Positions 4,841 to 5,490 of a stretch of 5,490 nucleotides of DNA are shown one piece after another. Source of the DNA: Rhodobacterales bacterium 34-62-10. Lineage in GTDB: Bacteria; Pseudomonadota; Alphaproteobacteria; Rhodobacterales; Rhodobacteraceae. A program made the translations under genes and the position numbers. The stretch lies in assembly GCA_002282555.1 (NCBI GenBank), contig NCJR01000152.1:1-5490 (forward strand), written 5' to 3'. The number at the start of each line of letters is the position of its first letter. Within the stretch, counting starts at the first letter, position 1. The notes under the pieces are model-generated. The model worked only from the letters and a program-made list of their open reading frames with translations, had not been told where the DNA came from and did not search any database.

Positions 4841-5490
4841 CAGCCCGGCGTCAGAAAGGACCGGTCTGACCCGGCGGTGACGAAATCGACGATCTGGCGG
4901 ACGTAATCGGATTGCGTCTCATCCCCCAGACGGCGGGCGCGATCCTGAAACGCCCCCTCGCCCTGCGCCAGCATCTGGAACGCCGCCCGCAGCGCTGTAA
5001 TATCGGCACGCGGCACGCCGCGCCGTTTCAACCCGACAAGGTTCAGCCCGTCCAGCACGCCGCGCGGCGCCTGCACCAGTCCGTAGGGGATCACGTCATT
5101 CGTGACCATGGTGACGGCGCCGATGATCGCCCCCTGCCCGATGCGCACCCATTGATGCACGCCGGACAAACCGCCGATGATCACGTCATCGGCGATGATG
5201 CAATGGCCGGCCAGGGCGGCATTGTTGACCACGATCACGCGATCCCCGATCTGCACGTCATGGGCGACATGGCAGCCCGCCATGAAAAGCCCGTCATCGC
5301 CCACGCGGGTCAGGCCGCCGCCGCCTTCGGTCCCGGTGTTCATCGTGACATGCTCGCGGATGCGGTTGCGCGCGCCGATGACCAGCCGCGTCTCCTCGCC
5401 CTTGAACTTGAGATCCTGCGGAATGCCGCCGATCACGGCGAAGGGGTGGATCACCGTCTCTGCGCCCACCTCGGTCTGGCCGGTGACGAC
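4840..5490 (-). CDS. lpxA: UDP-N-acetylglucosamine acyltransferase LpxA, 3' part, runs off window
   Basis: The last 216 residues of LpxA, which transfers a 3-hydroxyacyl chain from acyl carrier protein to the 3-OH of UDP-GlcNAc, the first step of lipid A synthesis. The hexapeptide-repeat left-handed beta-helix is visible as recurring IGxx/VGDD units. GGIPQDLKFKGEETRLVIG, then NRIREHVTMNTGTEGGGG, then CHVAHD give a clear family signature; the second H of HVAHD corresponds to catalytic H125 of E. coli. NAALAGH and IIGGLSGVHQWVRIG follow, then the C-terminal helical domain begins with LNLVGLKRRG. By alignment to E. coli numbering, about 48 N-terminal residues lie beyond base 5490. The frame is open to the window edge, so the GTG at 5467-5469 is an internal valine, not the start. 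It is followed directly by lpxI with a one-base stop/start overlap. fabZ and lpxD usually lie upstream in related genomes and are expected outside the window. Confidence 0.97.
   Translation of the reverse strand, partial: VVTGQTEVGAETVIHPFAVIGGIPQDLKFKGEETRLVIGARNRIREHVTMNTGTEGGGGLTRVGDDGLFMAGCHVAHDVQIGDRVIVVNNAALAGHCIIADDVIIGGLSGVHQWVRIGQGAIIGAVTMVTNDVIPYGLVQAPRGVLDGLNLVGLKRRGVPRADITALRAAFQMLAQGEGAFQDRARRLGDETQSDYVRQIVDFVTAGSDRSFLTPG

Noticed and set aside
5467..5469. GTG as an lpxA start
   Set aside because: Conserved LpxA sequence (VVTGQTEVG) continues upstream to the window edge, so the GTG is internal.
1..5490. tRNA or rRNA genes, CRISPR arrays, insertion sequences, integrase or toxin-antitoxin genes
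   Set aside because: None seen on either strand; no arrays of repeats, no long terminal inverted repeats and no transposase motifs, including around the ctrA break.

Overview
The window is GC-rich, tightly packed alphaproteobacterial DNA, and most of it looks like the order Rhodobacterales. The evidence is a CtrA response regulator beside its antagonist SciP, an MnmA whose sequence is typical of that order, and a Raetz-pathway cluster that uses LpxI rather than LpxH. There is no gene-free stretch above 300 bases; the longest gap is about 157 bases, between sciP and mnmA.

Layout. Bases 4840-5490 (minus) hold the 3' two thirds of lpxA, followed by lpxI (3956-4840) and lpxB (2799-3959). The three are joined by overlapping stop and start codons (TGATG, then ATGA) and form one operon for early lipid A synthesis. 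Convergent to them is mnmA (1599-2741, plus), which 2-thiolates tRNA wobble uridines. Divergent from mnmA is sciP (1163-1441, minus), followed by ctrA (471-1070, minus). sciP and ctrA are separated by 92 bases that contain a near-consensus CtrA box. A sigma70-like promoter, a small inverted repeat in its spacer and a leader hairpin lie in front of mnmA.

The notable point is ctrA. Its receiver domain and the first part of its DNA-binding domain are clear and conserved up to residue 171. The reading frame then changes identity: the recognition helix and wing are absent, and an unrelated 28-residue tail follows. That tail ends at a TAATG overlap with a small membrane-protein gene (148-471), which is followed 24 bases later by the start of an EF-G-like GTPase gene (1-123, cut by the window edge). 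The simplest reading is a breakpoint near base 556. To its right is a Rhodobacterales ctrA/sciP/mnmA/lpx segment. To its left is a different transcription unit whose first gene survives only as its last 28 codons, fused in frame to ctrA. The sequence cannot say whether this is a real deletion or insertion or an assembly chimera. If real, the cell would make a CtrA that can be phosphorylated but probably cannot bind DNA.

The right half is ordinary housekeeping sequence. I did not find a new defence, mobile or RNA system in the window.
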